Assembly (NCBI RefSeq): GCF_003206495.1 | Contig: NZ_NKUF01000004.1 | Coordinates: forward strand, 102,088-166,087 | Length of the DNA stretch: 64,000 nt | From: Gluconacetobacter entanii | Lineage (GTDB): Bacteria > Pseudomonadota > Alphaproteobacteria > Acetobacterales > Acetobacteraceae | Direction of reading: 5' to 3' | Shown: positions 44,683 through 53,398 of the stretch, one piece after another | Numbering within the stretch: position 1 is the first letter of the stretch | How the letters are laid out: the number at the start of each line of letters is the position of its first letter | Made by a program: the position numbers and the translations under genes | Notes under the pieces: model-generated | Databases searched by the model: none | What the model saw: only the letters and a program-made list of their open reading frames with translations | Told to the model about the DNA's origin: nothing

Positions 44683-47492
44683 CATCTGCCTCTTTGAAAA
44701 GCAGCTGTGTCAGTTCCTGCCGCGCGCTCAATCCGTCTGTAACATTTGTTGTGGCCCTGATGGCGACGACCGGGATCGGCTTTTCCAGTCGTGACGCCGG
44801 CGCCCAGGACGTGACCTCCTCGGTTGCCACCCCTGCCAGCACCACGACCACGGTAAAGGCGCAGAAGGCCAAGAAAACCTCTACGGAGACGACGTCGTCC
44901 ACGGCTTCGTCATCGACCGTGAATGTCAGTTCCAAGGCGGAATCCATTACCGTCCGTGCCCAGCGGCGTCTGCTGCGCGAAAAGAATTCCCCCAGCGCGG
45001 TGACCGAACTTGGGGCCGACCATATCCGTCAGGCCGGCCTGATGGGGAGTGTCGCGTCCATCCTGCGTGATGCACCATCCGTCAATGTCTATCAGTCGGG
45101 CGTAGGCAACAATGAACCGGTCATCAGCGTGCGTGGCGCGCGTGGCCTGGAGGTGGCGCAGACCCTTGACGGTGTGCCGATGCAGGATCTGCTGAATGGT
45201 GGCTCCGGTGGCTATATGAGCAGCATCATCGGCGGCAAGTTCAACATGGACCAGATCAGCGGGGTGTCCATTTATCCGGGTGTTGCCTATCCCAGTGAAA
45301 CGACATTCGGGACAATCGGTGGTACCATTGCCTATCATTCCCTGCGGCCGAGTGACGACCGTCACCTTGACATAACCGGGTCCGTCGGGTCATTCGGGAC
45401 ATGGAACGAAGGGTTCGAGGCTGATTCCGGCCGTCTGGATGGATGGATGGGTCACGGCGTCGATGCGCCGAAGATCATGTTGAAATATTCCAACATGCAG
45501 ACCAAGAACTATATCAAATACACTCCTGCGCGTTATAATAATATGGAGTTTGCATTTGATAAACCGTACAATGATGGTCAGTCCCTGTTCTCCGCGACCG
45601 TGCTTTACAATACCGGCGACGGGCGGTTCGAGGCGCAGCCAGTGCCGACGGCATGGATGAACAAATACGGGAAGTACAGTAACTATAACCCGAATACGAC
45701 GTTTGGTCAGGAAAACAACGACTACTTCACGATGATCCTGAAGAACGACACCTACGTCAACGATTACCTGAATGTTGGTGTCACGGGCTTCTACGAATTT
45801 TCGGATTCAACGATGCTCGATTACCAGAACCCGGACTCATTTTCGCTCGATGGCGCCGCAACCCCCTATTCGGTCGGTGGCTCCAATATCTTCACGCAGA
45901 CAGCGGCAGGCTTTGGCGAGCAGAGGTACTACGGGTATGGCAACATCTTCTATATGCCCGGCGTGTATACCTATAACGGCAGCAGTAACTGTGCCGCCGG
46001 CGTCCAGTCCGCATGGGCGGCAGCAGGACAGACCAGTCCCTGTGGTTACAATGCGCAGGAAAGCTATACACGCACGGATACGTATGGCATCCGTCCGCGC
46101 CTGACGATTACGCCGCCCAGTTTCTGGGGGATCCAGAATACGATCAAGGTCGGTGCCCTGATCGCCAAGGAAACCAGCAACCTGACCCCGACCTGGGCGG
46201 GGAGCACTGCGGATGTCAAGCAAACGGCAGCAAACCTGATCAGCGGTGGTGGTGAAGGCGGCGGCCAGCGCGTCATGTACCAGGGTTATTTTCAGGACAA
46301 GATCGACCTGTTCAAGAATACCCTGCATGTCACGCCCGGCTTCGTGATCGAGGGAACGCAGTCCGGCCTTACCAGCACCGAAATGTATGGCGGCACGGTT
46401 TCGGCAGCAGCAGCGGCGACGACTTACTGCCAGACATATACCTGTAATACGGGCTATTACTCAGCCAAGAAGTGGGATCGTGAGTGGCTGCCGTTCATCA
46501 ACGTCAGTTACGATCTGGACAAGGTCATACCCAAGCTGAAGGGACTGTCGTTTTACGGAAGCTGGGGTAACTCGGCCCTGTATGCGCCGGTGTCCGATTT
46601 CTCGCCGAACGTGCTGGGCGAAGTGCCGAATGCCTCGATCGTGCACATGGAAGAAGGTGGTATCAAGTTCAACCGCCGCAACATCTCGATTTCAGTCGAT
46701 TACTTCCATCAGAAGGTCGATCGTGACTTTGGCATGTTCGAATATCAGTCGGGTGCACTGGCGGGGTATAGCTCCTATACCAATGCGGGCCAGCGTTCCA
46801 TGAAGGGTGAAGAGGCCTCGGTCATCTGGCAGGTGACGCCGAAGATCCAGCTGTTTGGCAATTTCTCGCATCTTAGCGAGCATTATGACGCCACAGCGCT
46901 GGAAAGCATGACAGTGCAGGAAGACCAGTTTGGGATCGCGACAAAGGGATCGCCAGTTACCGGCGTGCCGTCATGGCTCTCGACGATCGGCATTGACTAT
47001 CGCACCCGCAACCTGATCCGGCATGGCGATAATTTCAATGTCCGTTTCCAGGGACAGTATACGGGTCATCAGAGCACGACCTACGATCTGTCCGGCTTCC
47101 AGAATGTCGGGAACATTCCCGGTGTGGGAGGATACGATAACGGAACGAACTATAACTACTACACCATTACATCGGGTGCGACGACATATGATCCGCATGG
47201 TGGCATTGCCCCGTACATGATCTTTTCGCTGGACCTGAATTACGATATGCCGTTCAAGAACGCAGGTCCCCTGAAGTCCCTGAACTTCGATATCAATGTC
47301 TATAACCTGTTCAATACGTTCTACTGGCAGTACAAATACAAGCAGATTGCGCCGGGCACCTGCTCGACCATCAGTTCCGGTCCGCTGGCCGGGCAGGCTG
47401 CCAGTAACTATGGTTGTGGTACTTCCTATAGTGATGGCATCGCTGGTCAGCCTGCATCCGTGACATTCACGATGCGCGCGCGGCTTGGCTGA
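44631..47492 (+). CDS. TonB-dependent outer-membrane receptor 1
   Basis: A 953-residue receptor. An extended signal region (hydrophobic VTFVVALMATTGIGF) is followed by a Thr/Ser/Lys-rich linker (about residues 60-100), a plug domain (SVASILRDAPSVNVY, VISVRGARG, TLDGVPMQD) and a 22-strand-type barrel rich in Tyr, Asn and Gly. It ends in RARLG, without the C-terminal aromatic residue usual for barrel insertion. The ATG at 44631 is favoured by AAGGGGG six bases upstream; the ATG at 44625 is too close to it. The ligand is not evident; flanking peptidases suggest peptides or a peptide-bound metal. Confidence 0.92.
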   Translation: MRKRSISLSHYLIMRQGTSASLKSSCVSSCRALNPSVTFVVALMATTGIGFSSRDAGAQDVTSSVATPASTTTTVKAQKAKKTSTETTSSTASSSTVNVSSKAESITVRAQRRLLREKNSPSAVTELGADHIRQAGLMGSVASILRDAPSVNVYQSGVGNNEPVISVRGARGLEVAQTLDGVPMQDLLNGGSGGYMSSIIGGKFNMDQISGVSIYPGVAYPSETTFGTIGGTIAYHSLRPSDDRHLDITGSVGSFGTWNEGFEADSGRLDGWMGHGVDAPKIMLKYSNMQTKNYIKYTPARYNNMEFAFDKPYNDGQSLFSATVLYNTGDGRFEAQPVPTAWMNKYGKYSNYNPNTTFGQENNDYFTMILKNDTYVNDYLNVGVTGFYEFSDSTMLDYQNPDSFSLDGAATPYSVGGSNIFTQTAAGFGEQRYYGYGNIFYMPGVYTYNGSSNCAAGVQSAWAAAGQTSPCGYNAQESYTRTDTYGIRPRLTITPPSFWGIQNTIKVGALIAKETSNLTPTWAGSTADVKQTAANLISGGGEGGGQRVMYQGYFQDKIDLFKNTLHVTPGFVIEGTQSGLTSTEMYGGTVSAAAAATTYCQTYTCNTGYYSAKKWDREWLPFINVSYDLDKVIPKLKGLSFYGSWGNSALYAPVSDFSPNVLGEVPNASIVHMEEGGIKFNRRNISISVDYFHQKVDRDFGMFEYQSGALAGYSSYTNAGQRSMKGEEASVIWQVTPKIQLFGNFSHLSEHYDATALESMTVQEDQFGIATKGSPVTGVPSWLSTIGIDYRTRNLIRHGDNFNVRFQGQYTGHQSTTYDLSGFQNVGNIPGVGGYDNGTNYNYYTITSGATTYDPHGGIAPYMIFSLDLNYDMPFKNAGPLKSLNFDINVYNLFNTFYWQYKYKQIAPGTCSTISSGPLAGQAASNYGCGTSYSDGIAGQPASVTFTMRARLG

Positions 47493-47541
47493 TATCCCAT
47501 CTGCCCTCTCTCTGGTCCGGATGATACATAATCCGGACCGC

Positions 47542-47565
47542 GACCCACTCCTTCGGGGGTGGGTC
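47542..47565 (+). terminator. UUCG-capped hairpin after TonB receptor 1
   Basis: GACCCACTCC, TTCG, GGGGTGGGTC: a 10-bp stem with one T-G wobble and a TTCG loop, 50 bases after the stop. No T run follows. Confidence 0.55.
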
Positions 47566-48180
47566 CCTGGCGGCAGGTTCTCCTGATCGACATGTTACAA
47601 CAATAATGGATGGCCTGATGCCGTCCCTCCCCTCCTGTGGCGGGAAACCGGCGGAGGATTGGGCACGTTAAATTTGGCAAAATGTCTGGCTGAAATTTCG
47701 CTGGCTGTGCATGTGCGGATGGTGAAGGCCGGGAAACCTCCATGAAACAGGGCGATATGCAATTCGATAAATAATGTAATAATAAATGTTTCATTCAAAA
47801 TATGAATAAGACGTGCAGAGTGTGAATTATGCCAGGGCGTTGGGTTTGAAATATTATTAGATGGAAAACATATATATGATATTTATGTTTCCATATGCAT
47901 CTTCATGATTTCCGGTTATTATTTTCCGGGATTTGTCTAGGTCTTTCGCGACACACATGCCGGAAAAAGATACGATTTCCATGAATTTTTTATGGCACGG
48001 GATCATTCGGTATGTGGAAATCGATTGTTATTTCAAAACGATACGATTTCATTCCAAAAAGTTTTGGCTAACGGAATGAATTTATCTTTCTTTTTGCTCC
48101 ATTTAAGGAATATAATACGAAAGAAAAAATGGACAGATATGGAATGTTAGCAAAAACCGACTGAATGTGCGGGGGCTTCT

Positions 48181-48309
48181 TCACATTCTGAAATAATTTA
48201 CGCCATCAACAGCGTGTGTTGCTCTTTCGTCACAGGGGCAGGCACCGCGTTGTGCTGCCTTTTTTTCGGCGTTGAATCTTTCCTCTTCTGACACTGTAAT
48301 GATTTTCAT
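48181..48309 (-). CDS. Possible 42-residue hypothetical protein (weak)
   Basis: A short minus-strand frame starting at an ATG (MKIITVSEEERFNAEKKAAQ) with an acidic/basic soluble product and a CPC motif (GACPCDE). The composition looks more protein-like than chance frames in this AT-rich stretch, but I see no ribosome-binding site and recognise no family. Confidence 0.25.
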   Translation of the reverse strand: MKIITVSEEERFNAEKKAAQRGACPCDERATHAVDGVNYFRM

Positions 48310-48484
48310 CAGGAAATCAGGTTGTGGCGGTCGGCATGTCCGATTGTATGGGGGGAAACGATGCGCGAAATGGTCCGTACTTTTTCCTTCATGCCGCGGC
48401 GTGAGCATCAACAATATGACGGTGCAGGATACGGAGTGATCCGATATGGCACCGCGTCATGGCTGTGATTGGAAAAAGTCCTCT

Positions 48485-50947
48485 ATGCCTAATATAGCGA
48501 GGCGGGAAAAAAATCGTCTGGCCCGTCAGCCCCTGTTGGCGGGATCGGCATTTGTGTGGCTGCTGTCGGTCGGCTCTGTTGCCATGGCCGCGACGCAGAC
48601 AGGCACTGCCGCATCCACGACCACTGCATCTACCCATCGTCTTCATCGGGCAAATGGCTCGCAGGCGGCGGCCGCACACCCTGCCCGCGCGCATAGCACT
48701 GCGACACCGCATTCAGCGCCTGAAACCCTGAAGGTCAGTGTCTCACGCGTGCGTTCGCATGGTGCCGTGCAGGCCGTGACACGTCAGCAGATGGACCATT
48801 TCGTTGAGGGCACAAGCCCCAACCAGATCCTTGCGCTGACCACGCCGGGCGTCAACTTCGCATCGGATGACGCATTTGGCCTCGATACGGTGGCGAACAC
48901 CCTGTATGTGCGCGGCTTCAACCAGATGCAGCTTGGTGAAACGCTCGACGGTATCCCGATGGGTGGCCAGGGGTTCCATAACTGGAACGGCCTGAGCGTC
49001 GATCAGATGGAAATCCAGGAAGACGTCGCAGGCATGACCGTGTCGCAGGGGGCCGGTGCGTTGGATACCCCTTCGGCACAGACCCTTGGTGGTGCGCTGA
49101 CCTATACGACGTCGGATCCGTCGATGAAGGCCGGTGGGCGCGTCGGGCAGACCTTTGGCAGCTATAACGCCTTTCGTACGTTCGGGCGCGTGGACAGTGG
49201 CGTCCTGAATTCGACCGGCACCCGGTTTTATGCGGCGTATGCCCGTACGGACCAGGACCTGTGGAAGGGCTTTGGCGACCAGCAGGAACAGCAGGCGAAC
49301 TTCAAGCTGGTCCAGCCGGTCGGTGATCGCGGCAAGATCACGGCGATTTTCGATTATTCGAACTTCGCGCAGTACAACTACATGGGGCTGACAAAAAATA
49401 TGTGGGAGAAGATGGGGCGCGATGCGACCTATCTGAAGCCCAACTATGCCCTTTCGAAGGAATATGCCACTTACGCGCAGAATGGCGGTGTCCCCTCCAG
49501 CCTGCAGGGCATCCTGTCGAACGACGAAATTGGCGATTACGCCTATGACGGCACGAAGACGCAGCGTAACTACCTGTCCGCCGTGACGGGTGAGTTCCAG
49601 TTGTTCCCGAACGTGACGTCCAAGACCATTGCCTATGCGCATGTGTCCAGTGGCGATTACAGTGGCTCCAACCCGTTCCTCGTCTCGCCGAACTCCGGCG
49701 TGCCCATGGCGCTGGAAACGGGGCATCCCGATGTCCAGCGTATCGGCTTTACCCAGAACTTCACGATCCATACCCACGGCAACGACATCCAGACCGGTAT
49801 CTGGTATGAAAACGACGCCTTCAACTATCCCATGCGCATGTATGAGGATGGCGTGGATGCGGCCCACAACTCCAAGAGCGACTTCAAGGCGTCGCAGGCG
49901 GCGACGTGGTATTCGGATTCCTTCAATACCAATACGTTCCAGTTCTACCTGCAGGACACCTATCACATCATTCCGGGCATGACGGTCAGTGCGGGTTTCA
50001 AGTCGCTGCTGCAGGACACGCATGGCGGCACGAAGATGGATAATACCGCCAAGTATTCCAACTGGAACACCTATTACAGCCATCCTGCCGATGGCAGCAT
50101 GACGGCGGCCAACGCCTTCCTGCCGCACTTCAACTTCGATTATCACTTCGAACGTCATCATGAAGTGTATTTCGACATCGCCGAGAACATGCGCGCCTAT
50201 GACTATGGGCAGCAGAGCAGTTCCGGCACCGTGTGGGGTGGCCTCGGCAGTGCAACCAACTCGGCACAGTCCGTATTCAACGCGAACAAGAACACGCTGC
50301 GTCCGGAACGCACCTGGAACTATGTCGTGGGCTATCGCTACAACTCCAAGATGCTGACGGCGAGTGCTGATTTCTATCACACCGATTACTACAACCGTCT
50401 GGCGACAGTGACGTCCGGATCGACCGGCAACACGTATGGCGCCGTGGCGAACGTGGGCCGCGAAACGATGAACGGCGCGGATGTGATGGCGGCGATCCGT
50501 CCGGTCCATGGGCTGGAGATTTCCAACAGCTTTAGCTGGAACAACGCGGTTTACGAAGGCAGCATTCCCGATGGTGGCGATACCATCAGCCTGAAGGGCA
50601 AGCATCAGGTCTATTATCCGAAGTTCATGTATAAGGCGAACCTGACCTATACGTGGCATCGGGCGATGTTCAACTTCAACGCGACCTATACAAGCCGTCG
50701 CGCCATGACCTATACGAACGACCAGTACATTCCGTCTTACTGGACGTCGAACCTGAATGGCAGCTACAACTTCGGCAAGGTCGGTTTCGCACAGAACATC
50801 AAGACGACCTTCGGTATCACCAACCTGTTCAACAAGAACTATATCGGTGGTGTCTATGGCGCTGCGAGCGTGAGTGGCGATGATAACGCCAACCTGTTCG
50901 TGGCCGCACCGCGCATGTTCTTCGGTTCGGTTTCCGCACAGTTCTGA
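48485..50947 (+). CDS. TonB-dependent outer-membrane receptor 2
   Basis: An 820-residue receptor. A signal peptide (LLAGSAFVWLLSVGSVAMAA) is followed by a Thr/Ala/His-rich linker, a plug (SPNQILALTTPGVNF, NTLYVRGFNQMQ, ETLDGIPMGGQGFHNWNG) and a barrel with many aromatic residues, ending in the canonical Phe (FGSVSAQF). I prefer the ATG at 48485 for its normal signal peptide; 48446 would add 13 residues. It differs clearly from receptor 1, so the two likely take different ligands. A terminator follows at 50966. Confidence 0.92.
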   Translation: MPNIARREKNRLARQPLLAGSAFVWLLSVGSVAMAATQTGTAASTTTASTHRLHRANGSQAAAAHPARAHSTATPHSAPETLKVSVSRVRSHGAVQAVTRQQMDHFVEGTSPNQILALTTPGVNFASDDAFGLDTVANTLYVRGFNQMQLGETLDGIPMGGQGFHNWNGLSVDQMEIQEDVAGMTVSQGAGALDTPSAQTLGGALTYTTSDPSMKAGGRVGQTFGSYNAFRTFGRVDSGVLNSTGTRFYAAYARTDQDLWKGFGDQQEQQANFKLVQPVGDRGKITAIFDYSNFAQYNYMGLTKNMWEKMGRDATYLKPNYALSKEYATYAQNGGVPSSLQGILSNDEIGDYAYDGTKTQRNYLSAVTGEFQLFPNVTSKTIAYAHVSSGDYSGSNPFLVSPNSGVPMALETGHPDVQRIGFTQNFTIHTHGNDIQTGIWYENDAFNYPMRMYEDGVDAAHNSKSDFKASQAATWYSDSFNTNTFQFYLQDTYHIIPGMTVSAGFKSLLQDTHGGTKMDNTAKYSNWNTYYSHPADGSMTAANAFLPHFNFDYHFERHHEVYFDIAENMRAYDYGQQSSSGTVWGGLGSATNSAQSVFNANKNTLRPERTWNYVVGYRYNSKMLTASADFYHTDYYNRLATVTSGSTGNTYGAVANVGRETMNGADVMAAIRPVHGLEISNSFSWNNAVYEGSIPDGGDTISLKGKHQVYYPKFMYKANLTYTWHRAMFNFNATYTSRRAMTYTNDQYIPSYWTSNLNGSYNFGKVGFAQNIKTTFGITNLFNKNYIGGVYGAASVSGDDNANLFVAAPRMFFGSVSAQF

Positions 50948-50965
50948 TCTGCTGTGCCGGTTTCA

Positions 50966-50997
50966 GGGCGCGATCCGGCAACGGGTCGCGCCTTTTT
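50966..50997 (+). terminator. Terminator after TonB receptor 2
   Basis: GGCGCGA and TCGCGCC form the stem, with CCTTTTT following, 20 bases after the stop codon. Confidence 0.85.
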
Positions 50998-51148
50998 CAT
51001 GTTGAAATGCTGAAATAATGCATGTCCGCCCCCTTCCCTTTCGCCGCAATCGGTGGGAACGTGGCGCCAGTCTTTCGTATCGCCTTTTCACATCTGTGTT
51101 TTCCGATGTGAACTTCATGTTTCTTATACGTGTGAATGTATTGTCGGT

Positions 51149-51174
51149 ATTCCATTTTGACGTCAAAATGGAAT
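51149..51174. promoter_or_regulatory. 26-base perfect palindrome upstream of the M13 gene
   Basis: The 26 bases are their own reverse complement: ATTCCATTTTGAC followed by GTCAAAATGGAAT, centred on TGACGTCA. It lies 34 bases before the ATG, so it is either an operator for a dimeric regulator or a hairpin in the mRNA leader. Confidence 0.65.
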
Positions 51175-51208
51175 GGCTTACTCATGCTCTCGAAACAGGG
51201 AATACATA

Positions 51209-53299
51209 ATGGCAGGTATGACAGGACGTGCGATGCGCGCCGGACTTATGGGGGCCACGCTGCTGGCGACCTGTGGTGCGGGTGTATCGCTTGCCGCCCC
51301 GGTCACGCAGGGGGCGGCCAATGCCGGGGGCGGGGATTTCGGGCGCTGGGGCTTTGATCTTGCCGGGCGTGATACCTCGGTCGCGCCGGGGAACGACTTT
51401 TTCGAGTATGCCGATGGCACGGCGGTGCGTGATATCGTCATCCCCCCCGACATGACCTCGTATGGCCCGTTCAACGCGCTGGCCGAACTGTCGCGGACAC
51501 GTGTGCGGAGCATCCTGGAAGAACTGTCCACCCATCCGGTGGAAGATCCCCAGACGATTGAACAGAAGCTTGGCACATTCTATGCCACGTTCCTTGATGA
51601 AAAGACCATCGAGGCCCATGGCATCCGTCCCCTGTCCGACGGCCTTGCGCAGATCCGCGCGATCCGGACCACTACCGATTTCGCCAGCCTGTCGGGGACC
51701 GCGCAGGTTGGTTTCCAGTTCACGCCCTTCGCCCTGAGCATCCAGCCTGATGCCCGCACGCCCACGAAATACACCCTGACGCTGGATCAGGCGGGTCTGG
51801 GCATGCCGGACCGTGACTATTACCTCAAGCCCGAGATGCAGGCGAAGAAAAGCGCCTATCAGGCCTATGTCGCGCAGATGCTGGGCCTGATCCGCTGGCC
51901 GGACGCGCGCGGCGGGGCCAGTGCGATCGTGGCGCTGGAAACCTCCCTTGCGCAGGCGCACTGGGCGCGGCAGGACATGCGTGACCCGGACCGGATCTAT
52001 AACCCGATGTCGCTGGCCACGCTGCAGGAAAAGGCGCCGGGCTTTGACTGGCTGTCCTATCTGAAGGCGGCGGGCATTCCCGATGATGTCATTCATTCAG
52101 GGAACATCATCGTTGGCGAACCCTCCGCCATCACGACCGAGGCGCAGATCCTTGCCCGCACGGACATGACGACGCTCCGGGCGTGGCTGGCCTTCCACCT
52201 GGCGGACAATGCGGCGCAGGTCCTGCCGCGCGCCTTTGTCAACGCATCGTTCAATTTCCATGGGAAGATCCTGTCGGGACAGCCGCAGTTGACCGCGCGT
52301 TGGAAACGGGCGGGACATGCGACGAGCGAAGCCATGGGCATGGCGCTGGGAAAGGTCTATGTCAGCCGGTACTTCCCTGCTCCCTATCACGACAAGATGG
52401 TCGGCCTGACGCAGGAACTGAAGGCGGCGTTCCGTATCCGCCTGAAGCATAATGAATGGATGGGCAAGGCCACGCGCAAGGCCGCGATCCGCAAGCTGGA
52501 CAGTTCCGCGATCCAGATCGGCTATCCCAACAAGTGGCGTGATTATACGGGACTGGTTGTCCACAGGGGCGATGCGTATGGCAATTCGGCGCGCGGCGTC
52601 GGGTTTGAATGGTCCTACTGGCTGGCGCACCTTGGCAAGCCGGTGGATCGTGACGAATGGGACATGACGCCGCAGACGGTCAATGCGTACAACAATCCCG
52701 TCTTTAACGAGGTCGTCTTCCCTGCCGCCATCCTCCAGCCGCCATTCTTCAACCCCTCGGCCGACATGGCCATCAATTACGGGGCGATCGGTGGGGTGAT
52801 CGGTCATGAAATGACCCACTCCTTTGATGACGAAGGCCGTAAATTCGATGAAAAGGGACAGTTGCGCGACTGGTGGACGAAAAAGGACGAGGAACGTTTC
52901 AACCAGCTTTCGGCCCGGTTTGGCGCGCAGTATGACGCGTTCGAGGTCCTGCCCGGCGTGCATCTGAACGGCAAGCTGACGATGGGGGAAAACATCGCGG
53001 ACCTTGGCGGCCTGACGCTGGCGCTTGATGCCTATCATGCCTCTCTCAAGGGGAAGGAAGCCCCGGTGATCGACGGCATGACCGGGGACCAGCGGGTCTT
53101 TCTGGGCTGGGCGCAGGTCTGGCGCGAAAAACTGCGTGATGACACGATCCGCCAGCGCGTGATTACCGACCCGCACTCCCCGCCGCGCGCGCGCGTGAAC
53201 ATGCCGATGCACAATATCGATGCATGGTACAAGGCATGGAACGTGCAGCCGGGGCAGTCGCTGTATATCAAGCCGGAATCCCGTGTAAAAATCTGGTAA
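51209..53299 (+). CDS. M13 (neprilysin) family metallopeptidase, exported
   Basis: A 696-residue zinc endopeptidase for small peptides. A signal peptide (GLMGATLLATCGAGVSLAA) precedes the helical N-terminal domain that limits substrate size. The zinc site is HEMTH at residues 533-537, with GENIADLGGL supplying the third ligand, and NAYNNP with VFPAAILQPPFF as the substrate strand. It ends VKIW, close to the CRVW end of the family. The ATG at 51209 is preceded by AGGGA. The palindrome at 51149 lies in its leader. Confidence 0.94.
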   Translation: MAGMTGRAMRAGLMGATLLATCGAGVSLAAPVTQGAANAGGGDFGRWGFDLAGRDTSVAPGNDFFEYADGTAVRDIVIPPDMTSYGPFNALAELSRTRVRSILEELSTHPVEDPQTIEQKLGTFYATFLDEKTIEAHGIRPLSDGLAQIRAIRTTTDFASLSGTAQVGFQFTPFALSIQPDARTPTKYTLTLDQAGLGMPDRDYYLKPEMQAKKSAYQAYVAQMLGLIRWPDARGGASAIVALETSLAQAHWARQDMRDPDRIYNPMSLATLQEKAPGFDWLSYLKAAGIPDDVIHSGNIIVGEPSAITTEAQILARTDMTTLRAWLAFHLADNAAQVLPRAFVNASFNFHGKILSGQPQLTARWKRAGHATSEAMGMALGKVYVSRYFPAPYHDKMVGLTQELKAAFRIRLKHNEWMGKATRKAAIRKLDSSAIQIGYPNKWRDYTGLVVHRGDAYGNSARGVGFEWSYWLAHLGKPVDRDEWDMTPQTVNAYNNPVFNEVVFPAAILQPPFFNPSADMAINYGAIGGVIGHEMTHSFDDEGRKFDEKGQLRDWWTKKDEERFNQLSARFGAQYDAFEVLPGVHLNGKLTMGENIADLGGLTLALDAYHASLKGKEAPVIDGMTGDQRVFLGWAQVWREKLRDDTIRQRVITDPHSPPRARVNMPMHNIDAWYKAWNVQPGQSLYIKPESRVKIW

Positions 53300-53398
53300 T
53301 TCCAAAAATCCGGAAATACCCGCCTCCCCTGCCCGGCATGGTCCTGCATGTCGGGCAGGGAAAGAAACGACCGGTACAATATCTGTGGAGTATGCGTT

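Larger units (their letters stand above)
47493..48484. other. Long AT-rich intergenic region between the two TonB receptors
   Basis: About 990 bases with low GC from 47650 on and no convincing gene. A UUCG-capped hairpin at 47542 follows receptor 1. The promoter and leader of receptor 2 should be at the right end. The base composition differs from the flanks and may mark a decayed gene, a regulatory RNA locus or transferred DNA; I cannot decide between these. Confidence 0.5.

Noticed and set aside
48743..50659. A 638-codon open frame antisense to TonB receptor 2
   Set aside because: It mirrors a well-supported receptor gene; its product has no recognisable domain and is a product of GC-skewed codon use.
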